From positions 1 to 16,879 of the forward strand of contig JAIRNQ010000069.1 in NCBI GenBank assembly GCA_031257955.1: a stretch of DNA of 16,879 nt. Reading direction: 5' to 3'. Source of the DNA: Deltaproteobacteria bacterium. GTDB lineage: Bacteria > Desulfobacterota > Desulfarculia > Adiutricales > Adiutricaceae. Position numbers and translations under genes: made by a program. The notes beneath the pieces are model-generated. The model did not search any database, was not told where the DNA came from, and saw only the letters and a program-made list of their open reading frames with translations. This document shows positions 1 to 6,637 of this stretch, in pieces. The first letter of the stretch is position 1. Each line of letters opens with the position of its first letter.

Positions 1-1
1 A

Positions 2-1807
2 GTAACCGCGATGGCGGCCACTTCGACGGCGGCCAGTGACGATAACTATCCCAGCGAGAAGGCCGTGGTGAAGGCGCTGGAAGACATAACCACTTCCGAC
101 GCTTCGAGCAAACAGGACAAAATACCCGCGGGGACGACCGGCGGGCACGTTTTGCTGGATACCACCACGATCGGGGTTGTCGAGAAATCGGATGGGGTTC
201 TGGCGTTAAACAAGAATTTGACGGTCGGCGCGGCCAGTACTTACACGGGAGCGGTGACGGTCAGATCGGCGGGCGCCAGCCCCACGACCATAACCGGGCC
301 CAATAACGGGACGGCGACTCTCCAAAACGGGACGGCGGAGACAATCTCGAACAAAACAACCGCTCTGACGTCCGATTCGACGAACGTCCAGTATCCCGGG
401 GCCAAGACGGTCTACGACGCCATAGAGGCCGCTAAGGGCGGGATTCCGGACGTCTCGGGGTTGGCTCCAAAGGCGAGCCCGGCTTTTACCGGCGTTCCCA
501 CGGCCCCCACGGCGAGTGCCGGGACTAACACTACCCAGGTAGCCACGACCGCTTTCGTAAAGGCCGCAGCTGACGCCGTTGCGGCGACCGTCCCGGACGT
601 TTCCGGGCTGGCCCCGAAGGCCTCACCCACCTTCACTGGGACGCCCACGGCCCCCACGGCCGCGGCGAGTACCAGCAATACCCAGCTGGCCACCACGGCT
701 TTTGTCAAGGGGCAAATTCCGGATGTGTCCGGCTTGGCCCCAAAGGCCTCCCCGGCCTTGACCGGGGCACCTACCGCCCCAACGGCGGAAGCCGGGACGA
801 ACAGCACTCAAATAGCCACGACGGCTTTCGTAAAGACCGCCACGGACGCCGTTGCGGGGCAGATCCCCGACGTGTCCGGCTTGGCCCCCAAGGCGAGTCC
901 CGCTTTTACGGGTATCCCCACGGCTCCCACGGCGACGCCTGGGACAAACACGACTCAGCTGGCCACTACGGCTTTCGTGCAGGCGGCCAAGCCCGACATA
1001 TCGGGGTTAGCGCCCAAAGCCAGCCCAACCTTTACGGGGACGCCAACAGCGCCAACCGCCACGGCAAGCACCAGCAATACCCAGCTGGCCACCACGGCTT
1101 TCGTAAAGGCCGCAGCGGACGCCGTCGCGGCGACCGTCCCGGACGTCTCGGGACTGGCCCCGAAGGCGAGCCCGGCCTTTACCGGCGTTCCCACGGCCCC
1201 GACCGCCACGTCGAGTACGAACACCACTCAGATAGCTACCACGGCTTTTGTCAAGGGGCTGATCCCGGACGTGTCAGGCTTGGCCCCGAAAGCCTCTCCG
1301 GCTTTTACTGGGACGCCCACGGCCCCCACGGCGAGTGCCGGGACAAGCTCAACTCAGGTAGCGACCACGGCTTTCGTAAAGGCCGCAGCGGACGCCGTAG
1401 CGGCGACGATCCCGGACGTTTCCGGCTTGGCCCCAAAGGCCAGCCCGGCCTTCACTGGGACGCCTACCGCTCCGACGGCAACGGCAAGCACGAACTCGAC
1501 CCAAATAGCCACGACGGCTTTCGTCAAAACTGCCGTGGCCGCCGTCTCGGCGAGCGTGACCGTCAAACGGAAAAAGGTTACCGTTACCACGGCCATAAAC
1601 GAAGGGGCCAACTTTACCCTGGATTACTCGTATACGGTAGGCTCAAACAATCTCGCGGTTTATATGGACGGCCTATTGTTGGAGCCCAGTTCGGACGGGA
1701 CGGAGCAATATGGGGAAGTGGGCACGAACGGTGCCAGCTCGACCACGATAAGGTTTGATTTCCCGGTCCAGGTTGGCCGCAAGATCACTTACATGATTTA
1801 CTCATAA
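2..1807 (+). CDS. Repeat-rich phage tail fibre protein (5' end outside window)
   Basis: A tail fibre that probably forms a trimeric shaft ending in a small tip domain. The frame is open to the left edge; the first ATG is at 11, so the true start is probably upstream and at least 598 residues are visible. Residues 1-144 (from that ATG) are Ala/Thr/Ser-rich with two YPS/YPG-AK motifs. Residues 145 to about 515 hold eight copies of a unit built on PDVSGLAPKASP...PTAPTA...TTAFV, a pattern familiar from phage tail fibres. Residues 516-598 form a non-repeated C-terminal domain with a VYMDGLLLEP stretch, probably the tip. The gene is followed after 12 bases by the tail-assembly-like gene, so the two are probably co-transcribed. 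Seen: repeats and order. Known: such repeats typify tail fibres. Inferred: the trimeric shaft. Confidence 0.85.
   Translation, partial: VTAMAATSTAASDDNYPSEKAVVKALEDITTSDASSKQDKIPAGTTGGHVLLDTTTIGVVEKSDGVLALNKNLTVGAASTYTGAVTVRSAGASPTTITGPNNGTATLQNGTAETISNKTTALTSDSTNVQYPGAKTVYDAIEAAKGGIPDVSGLAPKASPAFTGVPTAPTASAGTNTTQVATTAFVKAAADAVAATVPDVSGLAPKASPTFTGTPTAPTAAASTSNTQLATTAFVKGQIPDVSGLAPKASPALTGAPTAPTAEAGTNSTQIATTAFVKTATDAVAGQIPDVSGLAPKASPAFTGIPTAPTATPGTNTTQLATTAFVQAAKPDISGLAPKASPTFTGTPTAPTATASTSNTQLATTAFVKAAADAVAATVPDVSGLAPKASPAFTGVPTAPTATSSTNTTQIATTAFVKGLIPDVSGLAPKASPAFTGTPTAPTASAGTSSTQVATTAFVKAAADAVAATIPDVSGLAPKASPAFTGTPTAPTATASTNSTQIATTAFVKTAVAAVSASVTVKRKKVTVTTAINEGANFTLDYSYTVGSNNLAVYMDGLLLEPSSDGTEQYGEVGTNGASSTTIRFDFPVQVGRKITYMIYS
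443..1555 (+). repeat. Eight tandem coding repeats with alternating 49/42-codon units
   Basis: Repeat units begin at 443, 590, 716, 863, 989, 1136, 1262 and 1409. The distances are 147, 126, 147, 126, 147, 126 and 147 bases, exactly 49 and 42 codons in strict alternation. The long unit carries an extra linker such as AAADAVAAT after TTAFVK; the short one has only two residues there. The higher-order period is therefore 91 residues (273 bases), present about four times. The repeats are diverged at DNA level, so copies are not recent perfect duplicates. Confidence 0.93.
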
Positions 1808-1819
1808 GGAGTTTGGAAA

Positions 1820-2344
1820 ATGACCGAGTATAACTACTATTTTGACGATACCGACCCTCTGAAGCCTTATAGGAGCGAATGCGTAGCCAACAAGGGTTCG
1901 TTGCCGCCCCTTAACGCCACGAGGATAGCCCCCCCGCCGGAAGTGGAGGGTAAATGGCGAGTGTTTAAGGGCGGGAAATGGGGCTACGTTGAGGACCATC
2001 GCGGCGAAGAGGGGTATTTGAACGGCGTGCCGACCGAGATAAAGGCTTTGGGTCCTTACCCTTCCGGCTGGTCGGCTACCCCGCCCCCTCCCACGGCGGA
2101 GGAAATCAGGGCCCAATCCATAGCCGAGTGCCAAGCCAAGCTGGCCGAGATTGATTTGAAGTCAACCAGGTCAATCCGGGCCATCAAGGTTCTGGAGGAC
2201 GAGATAAGCACTACCACCGGCTTGGCCGGCAACGCCGAATTGGTACAGAAACTGGCCGTGGAAAAGTCTTATCTTTCCAATTTAGAAACCCAGGCCAAAG
2301 CCGAAAGGGACAAACTGGCCGGGTTGCTGAACGGGGGTGAGTAA
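1820..2344 (+). CDS. Phage tail fibre assembly-like protein
   Basis: A 174-residue protein resembling the small tail or tail-fibre assembly proteins encoded just after fibres in many phages. These help fibres fold or attach, although some are structural. The N-terminal half has a tryptophan/glycine pattern, WRVFKGGKWGYVEDHRGE at about residues 47-64, followed by a proline-rich stretch (PPPP at about 89-92) and a C-terminal alpha-helical region, about residues 95-170, rich in Glu, Lys and Leu. The ATG at 1820 follows AAGGAG at 1806-1811 with good spacing. Its last codons contain the GGGGGTG leader of the next gene, and its TAA overlaps the next ATG by one base (TAATG), which suggests coupling. 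Family placement rests on the motif and position only. Confidence 0.6.
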   Translation: MTEYNYYFDDTDPLKPYRSECVANKGSLPPLNATRIAPPPEVEGKWRVFKGGKWGYVEDHRGEEGYLNGVPTEIKALGPYPSGWSATPPPPTAEEIRAQSIAECQAKLAEIDLKSTRSIRAIKVLEDEISTTTGLAGNAELVQKLAVEKSYLSNLETQAKAERDKLAGLLNGGE

Positions 2345-2928
2345 TGTCGTTTCCCGCTTTTGAGCAAAAGCTTTTGGACAACGAAGGCGCGGGGCCGGAA
2401 ATCAAAAAGGAACGGATACCTTATAAGGGCTATCCGGGAGAAATAAGGTTTTGGCCCTTCAATACGGAAGACCTCCCCGACAATTGGTATTTCACCAATG
2501 GGGACGCGTATCCGTTGTCGGGCCCGGTCGGTGTGGCGCTGGATAGCCTTCCGGCTGGGTATAAAACCAACTGGGGCATAACGAAAACGGAAACGACCAT
2601 AACGTTGCCGAACCTGATTGGGTATTTCCCGAGGGCGGTTGACGGGACGACGCGGACCGTGGGGAGCAAGCAGACGGACGCCATGAAGAACTTTTCCGGT
2701 ACCGTGGGTAGCGGCTGGGTCCGTCCAGACAGTCCCACATTGGCGCCGACTCTGCCGTTCAGTTTAGTGACCGAATATTCAAATACCGGGTTTTCTGCGG
2801 CGACCGCCTCTGGACATAAAGTTGGAAAGATTAATTTCAACCCATCGACCGTCGTCGCCACAGCGGACGAGTTCAGGCCCATGAACGTAGGGCTAATGCC
2901 GGTCATCTATTTGGAGGTAGCCGCATGA
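2344..2928 (+). CDS. Tail collar-type receptor-binding protein, copy 1
   Basis: First of three tandem paralogues (194 residues), probably a tail-tip protein. It begins MSFPAFEQKLLDNEGAGP, a start shared in form with copy 2. The core has NWYFTNGDAYPL, then a LPNLIGYFPRAVDG stretch and a DAMKNFSG segment. This matches the NG-D...PNL.G.F.R pattern of the phage tail collar domain. The C-terminus has the shared FRPMN....PVIYL ending. Leader GGGGGTG (2333-2339) stands four bases before the ATG. The stop overlaps a further ATG (ATGA at 2925-2928) that opens a mini-ORF running through a poly-G tract. Seen: paralogy and leader. Known: collar-domain proteins sit at fibre tips. Inferred: host-recognition role. 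Confidence 0.7.
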   Translation: MSFPAFEQKLLDNEGAGPEIKKERIPYKGYPGEIRFWPFNTEDLPDNWYFTNGDAYPLSGPVGVALDSLPAGYKTNWGITKTETTITLPNLIGYFPRAVDGTTRTVGSKQTDAMKNFSGTVGSGWVRPDSPTLAPTLPFSLVTEYSNTGFSAATASGHKVGKINFNPSTVVATADEFRPMNVGLMPVIYLEVAA

Positions 2929-3050
2929 AAAACGTAATAATATCGCATACTTACAAGGTTTGGGGGGGGGGTATTTTGAATACCCTTCTTCGCCCGGTTT
3001 ATTGGGGGTGCGGTCATGAGCTTGCCCCCATTGCTGAGCCGGATGTTTGA
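2925..3050 (+). CDS. Possible mini-ORF running through a G10 tract
   Basis: A 41-codon frame starting at the ATGA overlap with collar copy 1. GGAGG at 2913-2917 lies seven bases upstream, a strong ribosome-binding site even though it falls inside the preceding coding sequence. It reads through G10 at 2962-2971 and ends at TGA 3048-3050, 30 bases past the start of copy 2. The peptide (MKNVIISHTYKVWGGG...) resembles no family I recognise. It may matter as a translated leader rather than as a protein. With nine G the frame stops at 2977-2979; with eleven G it stops at 3017-3019, overlapping the next ATG. It is equally possible that it is not translated. Confidence 0.3.
   Translation: MKNVIISHTYKVWGGGILNTLLRPVYWGCGHELAPIAEPDV
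2962..2971 (+). repeat. Poly-G tract, G10
   Basis: Ten consecutive G bases between collar genes 1 and 2, 44 bases before the ATG of copy 2. Mononucleotide G tracts of this length are classic slipped-strand sites in bacterial phase-variable loci. Here the tract is inside a mini-ORF, so a length change would move where that ORF ends relative to the next start. Confidence 0.9.
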
Positions 3051-3647
3051 GAATGAGGGGTTAGGCCCCGGACTGGCCGCGACCCTGGCCAAGGGATTGA
3101 TGGGCAACTTTCTGTTCCCCGGCAAGATTGAGCTTTTCACGTGCCCCCCGACTGAGATTCTGGAAGACTGGGCCCTTTGCAACGGGGATTTGTTCGCGTT
3201 GACGAGCGACAAGGGGATAGCGCTGAACGGGCTAAGCTCTGCCATGAAAACGGCCCTGGGCATAGCGATCAACGGCTCCAATATCAACGTACCCAATTTG
3301 TTCGATTCCAGCGGCAACGGGTATTTTTTGAGGCCAGTGAACGGGACGACAAGGGCGGTAGGCGACAAGCAAGGCGACGCTTCCCGTAACATCAAGAGTC
3401 CTCAGAGCACGAAGAACACGCAGATTTACACCAGCACGATAAACGGTCGTAATTTGGCCCCATTTGTGTATTCGACGGAATCTGGCCAAACTACGTCCGG
3501 TTATTATATTGCCGTTACCGCTGGATCTGGTTACAACATTGGATACGCGGGCTTTGACGCTTCGTTGACCGGCATCCCGGTAGCGACCGAAAATAGGCCC
3601 ATAAACATCGGGGCTCTGCCCTGTATTTACCTAGGAGATCTGACGCT

Positions 3648-3651
<4 letters not shown>
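3016..3651 (+). CDS. Tail collar-type receptor-binding protein, copy 2
   Basis: Second paralogue (211 residues). The start MSLPPLLSRMFENEGLGP matches copy 1 in form, and the core repeats the pattern: DWALCNGDLFALTSDKGIAL, then NVPNLFDSSGNGYFLRPVNG, then QGDASRN. The C-terminus has ENRPINIGALPCIYLG. The segment between the core and the end (about residues 133-190) differs most from the other copies and is the likely variable tip. ATG 3016 is preceded by GGGGGTG at 3004-3010; an in-frame TGA at 2977 excludes a far upstream start. Its stop overlaps ATG 3648 (ATGA), opening a second mini-ORF through a GA repeat. Function inferred as for copy 1. Confidence 0.7.
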
Positions 3652-3716
<65 letters not shown>

Positions 3717-3746
3717 GGACTCATAACAGCCTAACGGGGGTGCTAC

Positions 3747-4313
3747 ATGGGTAATCCCCCGAAAATCATTATGACGCTCGAGGATTTTGAGGAAAGGCTC
3801 GCGAAGCTAGAGAACCAAACCCCACCGGGGACTTTCCTTCTCTTGCCGTTCAGGGTAGGCAATTTGCCGTTTGGGGTCTATTACGCCAACGGGGACCTTT
3901 ACCCGTTGACGAGTACCCAGGGGATCGCGCTGAACTCGCTGCCTTCCTCGTATAAAACCGACTGGGCTATCGTGACGTCCGGAGACAATATCAACCTTCC
4001 GAATCTATTCGCCGCCGACGGGCGGGGGTATTTCCCGAGGGTGGGCTCGGTCCCGGGCGTGGAGCAGGGAGACGCCATCAGAAATTTTTCTGGCATGATA
4101 GGCGCTAACATTAACATTCCGTCGCAACCCTACGTGCAAACGGGGCCATTTTATTTTGTCTCCCAATATCCAAACACTATTTTATCCGTGCAATCGAGCA
4201 GTGGGTGTAATTATGGTGACGTATATATGAATCCGTCAAGGGTCGTCCCCACTGCCACAGAAAACCGCCCCATTAACAAAAGTCTGGTGCCCGGGGTTTG
4301 GCTCGGGGTTTAA
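3747..4313 (+). CDS. Tail collar-type receptor-binding protein, copy 3
   Basis: Third paralogue (188 residues), most like copy 1: FGVYYANGDLYPLTSTQGIAL, then LPSSYKTDW, NLPNLFAADGRGYFPR, GDAIRNFSGMIG and a closing ATENRPINKSLVPGVWLG. It lacks the MS.P...NEG.GP start of copies 1 and 2 and instead begins with an MGNPPKIIMTLEDFEERLAKLE helix. The usual GGGGGTG leader (3736-3742) sits four bases before the ATG. In-frame stops at 3714 and 3732 fix the start after the GA repeat. It ends with TAA and, unlike copies 1 and 2, no repeat-bearing mini-ORF follows, so it looks like the end of the array. Confidence 0.7.
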   Translation: MGNPPKIIMTLEDFEERLAKLENQTPPGTFLLLPFRVGNLPFGVYYANGDLYPLTSTQGIALNSLPSSYKTDWAIVTSGDNINLPNLFAADGRGYFPRVGSVPGVEQGDAIRNFSGMIGANINIPSQPYVQTGPFYFVSQYPNTILSVQSSSGCNYGDVYMNPSRVVPTATENRPINKSLVPGVWLGV

Positions 4314-4324
4314 GGAAGGTGGGC

Positions 4325-4528
4325 ATGGGCCCCGACTACTATCGCACCAATACCGACGAAGTTTACATGGGTATCAGCCGCGCCGAGAACCCGCTCTGGC
4401 CCGGCTGGCCCAGCATTGACGTCGCCAAGGTAATTTTCGGCGACTCTCCGATTACCATTATCCGCACGTTCGAGAACGACCAAGAAATGAAGTCGTTGGT
4501 AGCGGACTTCCATTTGAAAGGGAAATAA
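4325..4528 (+). pseudogene. Truncated GH108-type endolysin fragment
   Basis: A 67-residue frame similar to the middle of the endolysin at 5135. It shares GISR..NP.W.GW, then a V.....I.R.F..D.EM.SLVA segment, equivalent to endolysin residues of about 24-78. It lacks the N-terminal FEGGY segment that holds the family's catalytic Glu and the whole C-terminal peptidoglycan-binding part, so it cannot be an active lysin by itself. An upstream TTG (4298) is possible, but ATG 4325 with AAGGAAGG at 4312-4319 is the better start. With its own ribosome-binding site it may still be translated, for example as a dead relic or a small partner protein. Similarity to the true endolysin is diverged, so this is an old duplication or an import from another phage. 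Confidence 0.6.
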
Positions 4529-4532
4529 CGCC

Positions 4533-4877
4533 ATGTCAACCTCGTTGCCGCCTACCTCAAGCTTTGCCGACAGCGTCCATAGTTTGGCCCTTAACCTAAA
4601 CACTCTCGAAACGAAAATCGAGAACCTTAGCAAGAAATCGGAAGAGGACCATGGCAAGCTTTCCGAAATCAACGGGAAAATCCATGACATACAGATTGAC
4701 CAAAAAGACCTTATAACTATTTTTGACAATAAACTTAACAGTTTGAAGGACGATTTAAACAAGCGGATTGGCGAAATAGAAAAAACGATATCTAGGCATA
4801 CCCTTTACATCGCCTTTTTTTCGGCCTTGGTGGCCAGCGTGGGCGTGACCTTGCTCAATAAATTATTAGGGGGTTAA
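4533..4877 (+). CDS. XhlA-like coiled-coil membrane protein of the lysis cassette
   Basis: A 114-residue protein. Residues of about 10-90 are helical and rich in Lys, Glu, Leu, Ile and Asp with spaced hydrophobics, as in a coiled coil. A single membrane segment lies at about residues 91-112 (LYIAFFSALVASVGVTLLNKLL). Small proteins with a coiled coil followed by a C-terminal membrane anchor in a lysis cassette resemble the XhlA (haemolysin/holin-associated) family. The role in membrane disruption or endolysin release is inferred from family shape and position. The gene starts five bases after the GH108 fragment, and its stop lies three bases before the next start. Confidence 0.55.
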   Translation: MSTSLPPTSSFADSVHSLALNLNTLETKIENLSKKSEEDHGKLSEINGKIHDIQIDQKDLITIFDNKLNSLKDDLNKRIGEIEKTISRHTLYIAFFSALVASVGVTLLNKLLGG

Positions 4878-4880
4878 TTG

Positions 4881-5078
4881 GTGACGGGCGGCGACAAGAA
4901 CTTGATCAATCTTCAGGAATTGGCTAACGAGTTAAGCAAAAGATTGGACCGGCAAGCGGATTTTTTTTATGAGCGGCTTGAATTGGAGAGAAAACGAACC
5001 ATGCGACAGGCCATAGTTTGGAGCGCGGCGACGGCGGCCATAGTGGTCGTGGCCACGCATTTTTTGATGAGGTGGTAG
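4881..5078 (+). CDS. Small tail-anchored membrane protein, possible holin
   Basis: A 65-residue protein: a charged helix (residues 1-40, with Glu/Arg-rich YERLELERKRTMR) and one C-terminal membrane segment, IVWSAATAAIVVVATHFLM. It has the size and layout of the preceding XhlA-like protein in miniature and precedes the endolysin, so a holin or holin-partner role is likely. GTG 4881 lies seven bases after AGGGGG (4868-4873). A TTG at 4878 is the alternative but is too close to that site. No sequence family was recognised with confidence. Confidence 0.55.
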   Translation: MTGGDKNLINLQELANELSKRLDRQADFFYERLELERKRTMRQAIVWSAATAAIVVVATHFLMRW

Positions 5079-5134
5079 CCGTGCCGTTTGAGGACTGTTA
5101 TTGCGGCAAAACCTTTTTTGACCCGGAGGAAAGT

Positions 5135-5701
5135 ATGTCATTTGAGGCGGTTTATTACGGAAAGACTCAAGGCTTTGAGGGCGGGTACGTCAACGACCCC
5201 TCAGACAGCGGCGGGGAGACCTTTAGGGGCATAAGCCGAAGGTCAAACCCCAAGTGGGTAGGCTGGGCCTACGTTGACGAGGCCAAGCGCAAGGTTGGGA
5301 CCAAAGCGGCGGCCATAAACCGGTATTTCAAAGACGATGACGAGATGGCCAGTCTCGTGGCAAGCCTTTACCAGAACCTGTATTGGAACCCGCTTAACGG
5401 CATCCCGGAATTGCCGGATCGGGTAAAAATGAAACTTTTTGACACGGCGGTCAATACCGGCCAGAATCCGGCGGTACAGATCCTTCAGATAGCGCTAAAT
5501 CGGAACGGGGCAAAGCTGTCGGTAGACGGCAAGTTGGGTCCGCTGACCAGGCAGGCCGCGCTGTCTAAAGACCCGGACGCCACGTTGAAGGCGTTTTCCG
5601 GCGCCCAGGCCGACTATTATACCGGGCTTGTAAGAAAGAATCCCAAAAACGCCAAGTTCCTTAAAGGTTGGCTAAACCGGGCGGCCTGGCTGCCCTGTTA
5701 A
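5135..5701 (+). CDS. GH108-family endolysin with C-terminal peptidoglycan-binding domain
   Basis: A 188-residue phage endolysin that would cleave cell-wall glycan at lysis. Residues of about 5-95 match the glycoside hydrolase 108 pattern: GFEGGYVNDPSDSGGET with the likely catalytic Glu15, then FRGISRR, and SLVASLYQNLYWNPL. Residues of about 97-185 match the partner binding domain (F.TAVN.G...A...LQ.ALN....L..DG..GP.T). No signal peptide is visible, so export would need a holin. ATG 5135 is preceded by GGAGGA at 5125-5130. The frame stays open upstream to at least 5018, with a possible GTG at 5081, but the ribosome-binding site and the start of the conserved domain favour 5135. It follows two membrane proteins of the lysis cassette. 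Confidence 0.85.
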   Translation: MSFEAVYYGKTQGFEGGYVNDPSDSGGETFRGISRRSNPKWVGWAYVDEAKRKVGTKAAAINRYFKDDDEMASLVASLYQNLYWNPLNGIPELPDRVKMKLFDTAVNTGQNPAVQILQIALNRNGAKLSVDGKLGPLTRQAALSKDPDATLKAFSGAQADYYTGLVRKNPKNAKFLKGWLNRAAWLPC

Positions 5702-5722
5702 TTTTTTCATTTCGGAGGAATT

Positions 5723-6034
5723 ATGAGTCGTTATACTACCATTATCCAAGATCGCGAGAAAAACGCTTACCGGGTTGTAAGCTTTAAAAACCCAGGCCAG
5801 GTCGTGACCGAGGTTAAAATCCAAGACGGGCCCAGAAAGGAAGTTGGGCTCAACGGTTGTTTGGTCGAAGACTTGTTGGAAATCTGTTTGGCCCAACTGG
5901 CTAGGTATGACTCCGCCACGGGAGGAGATGAAAACAAAGAGGCGTGGCTGTATATAGCGGATGCGCTGGGGGCGCTAAACGCCAGGACGGACAGCAGGGT
6001 TGCCCGTGGCGTCGAGGGTACTTCCGCTGTGTGA
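5723..6034 (+). CDS. Conserved small phage protein with C-terminal RGVEGT signature
   Basis: A 103-residue soluble protein of unknown function. The N-terminal half looks beta-rich (VVSFKNPGQVVTEVKIQDGP). The C-terminal half is two helices joined by a short loop: EDLLEICLAQLARYDS, then NKEAWLYIADALGALNART, ending in R.ARGVEGT. That C-terminal pattern (G.NG...EDL...L..Y, N...L..L..RT..R..RGVEGT) is one I recognise from small proteins in many prophages, but without an assigned role. A GGAGGA site at 5715-5720 precedes ATG 5723. Its stop codon lies inside the first GTGATTAG repeat of the promoter region that follows. Confidence 0.6.
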   Translation: MSRYTTIIQDREKNAYRVVSFKNPGQVVTEVKIQDGPRKEVGLNGCLVEDLLEICLAQLARYDSATGGDENKEAWLYIADALGALNARTDSRVARGVEGTSAV

Positions 6035-6089
6035 TTAGTTTAGCTGCGCGGCTTGGATACCAATGCGTGATTAGCCTGGCCGCGCGGCT
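6031..6089. repeat. Two 23-base direct repeats upstream of the operon promoter
   Basis: Copies at 6031-6053 and 6067-6089 share GTGATTAG...GC(T/C)GCGCGGCT with 19 of 23 bases identical, 36 bases apart. The same GTGATTA word recurs at 6109-6115 within the promoter spacer. The GC-rich second half of the second copy includes the palindrome GCCGCGCGGC (6079-6088). They could be upstream binding sites for a regulator, or a weak terminator for the preceding gene, although no T-run follows. Confidence 0.7.
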
Positions 6090-6101
6090 ATCAAACTAAA
6101 C

Positions 6102-6130
6102 TTGACCCGTGATTAAAAATCTACTATAAT
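6102..6130 (+). promoter_or_regulatory. Near-consensus sigma70-type promoter of the 6179-13622 operon
   Basis: TTGACC at 6102-6107 and TATAAT at 6125-6130 are separated by exactly 17 bases, five of six and six of six matches to consensus. Transcription would begin near 6137, about 40 bases before the ATG at 6179. It is the only strong promoter seen within the phage part and opens a run of closely packed genes. Confidence 0.8.
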
Positions 6131-6153
6131 GCTTGGCGTAGATTAAAAATCAC
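6109..6153. promoter_or_regulatory. Paired inverted 16-base operator-like sites over the promoter
   Basis: GTGATTAAAAATCTAC (6109-6124) fills the promoter spacer, and GTAGATTAAAAATCAC (6138-6153) covers the predicted transcription start. The outer and inner arms are complementary (GTGATT with AATCAC, ATCTAC with GTAGAT) and are centred on 6131 within the -10 flank. Each site also has internal GATT...AATC symmetry. This is the layout expected for cooperative repressor binding that blocks polymerase. The regulator is not in the window. Confidence 0.65.
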
Positions 6154-6178
6154 GCTAATTTTGTTTCAGGGGACGAAG

Positions 6179-6613
6179 ATGCCCGGTTTCAACAATCATG
6201 TTAGGACCTCCAAATATTTATTTTTTGCGGTCGCCTTGAGTGGGCCAGTTTTATTGTTCTTTACCCGTTTAAACGAAGCCCCAGCCGCCGTGTGTTTTGT
6301 GGTAACCGTGGCCGTGGCCTGTTGGAACCGGCTGGACTCGCGCGGCAAGGCCTATACGTTGAGGGTTAAGGGCCCTTCCGGAACTGGCGTAGAGATTGAA
6401 AGCCCCGGCCATGAGAACGCGGCTCCCGCGCCGATTCCGGCTCCCGCGCCCGTCCCGATTCCTCCTCCCTTTCGGCCTATACCTGAAACCCCGCAGCCCA
6501 CGATAAGACCGGGGGAGTGGGAAATACGTTGGGGAACGGGAGGCACTGGGGATGTGCCGCCAGTTTTCCCATGTGTTACCACGTGTAACAATTTGCCCGA
6601 TACAAATAGCTAA
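6179..6613 (+). CDS. Proline-rich membrane protein, first gene of the regulated operon
   Basis: A 144-residue protein with two closely spaced hydrophobic segments at about residues 13-29 and 33-49, a short basic loop (NRLDSRGK), then a long tail that is proline-rich at about residues 82-112 (APAPIPAPAPVPIPPP) and ends with Trp/Gly-rich and Cys-containing stretches. The tail could lie in either the cytoplasm or the periplasm. ATG 6179 follows AGGGGAC at 6169-6175; an upstream TTG at 6161 is less likely. I recognise no family. Because the promoter lies 40 bases upstream, this is the first product made from the operon. In prophages such first-expressed membrane proteins are sometimes exclusion or host-takeover factors, but nothing in the sequence proves that here. 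Confidence 0.65.
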   Translation: MPGFNNHVRTSKYLFFAVALSGPVLLFFTRLNEAPAAVCFVVTVAVACWNRLDSRGKAYTLRVKGPSGTGVEIESPGHENAAPAPIPAPAPVPIPPPFRPIPETPQPTIRPGEWEIRWGTGGTGDVPPVFPCVTTCNNLPDTNS

Positions 6614-6637
6614 AATTACTTAAAACAGGACGATGTT

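Noticed and set aside
443..1555. Regular repeats as a possible CRISPR array
   Set aside because: The repeats are contiguous coding units of 126-147 bases without spacers and stay in frame throughout.
412..1611. Long open frames on the - strand opposite the tail fibre repeats
   Set aside because: They mirror the repeated codons of the fibre, have no ribosome-binding sites and change with each repeat; they are shadows of the + strand gene.
5018..5134. N-terminal extension of the endolysin to ATG 5018
   Set aside because: It overlaps the small membrane protein gene, adds no recognisable domain or signal peptide, and ATG 5135 has a much better ribosome-binding site.
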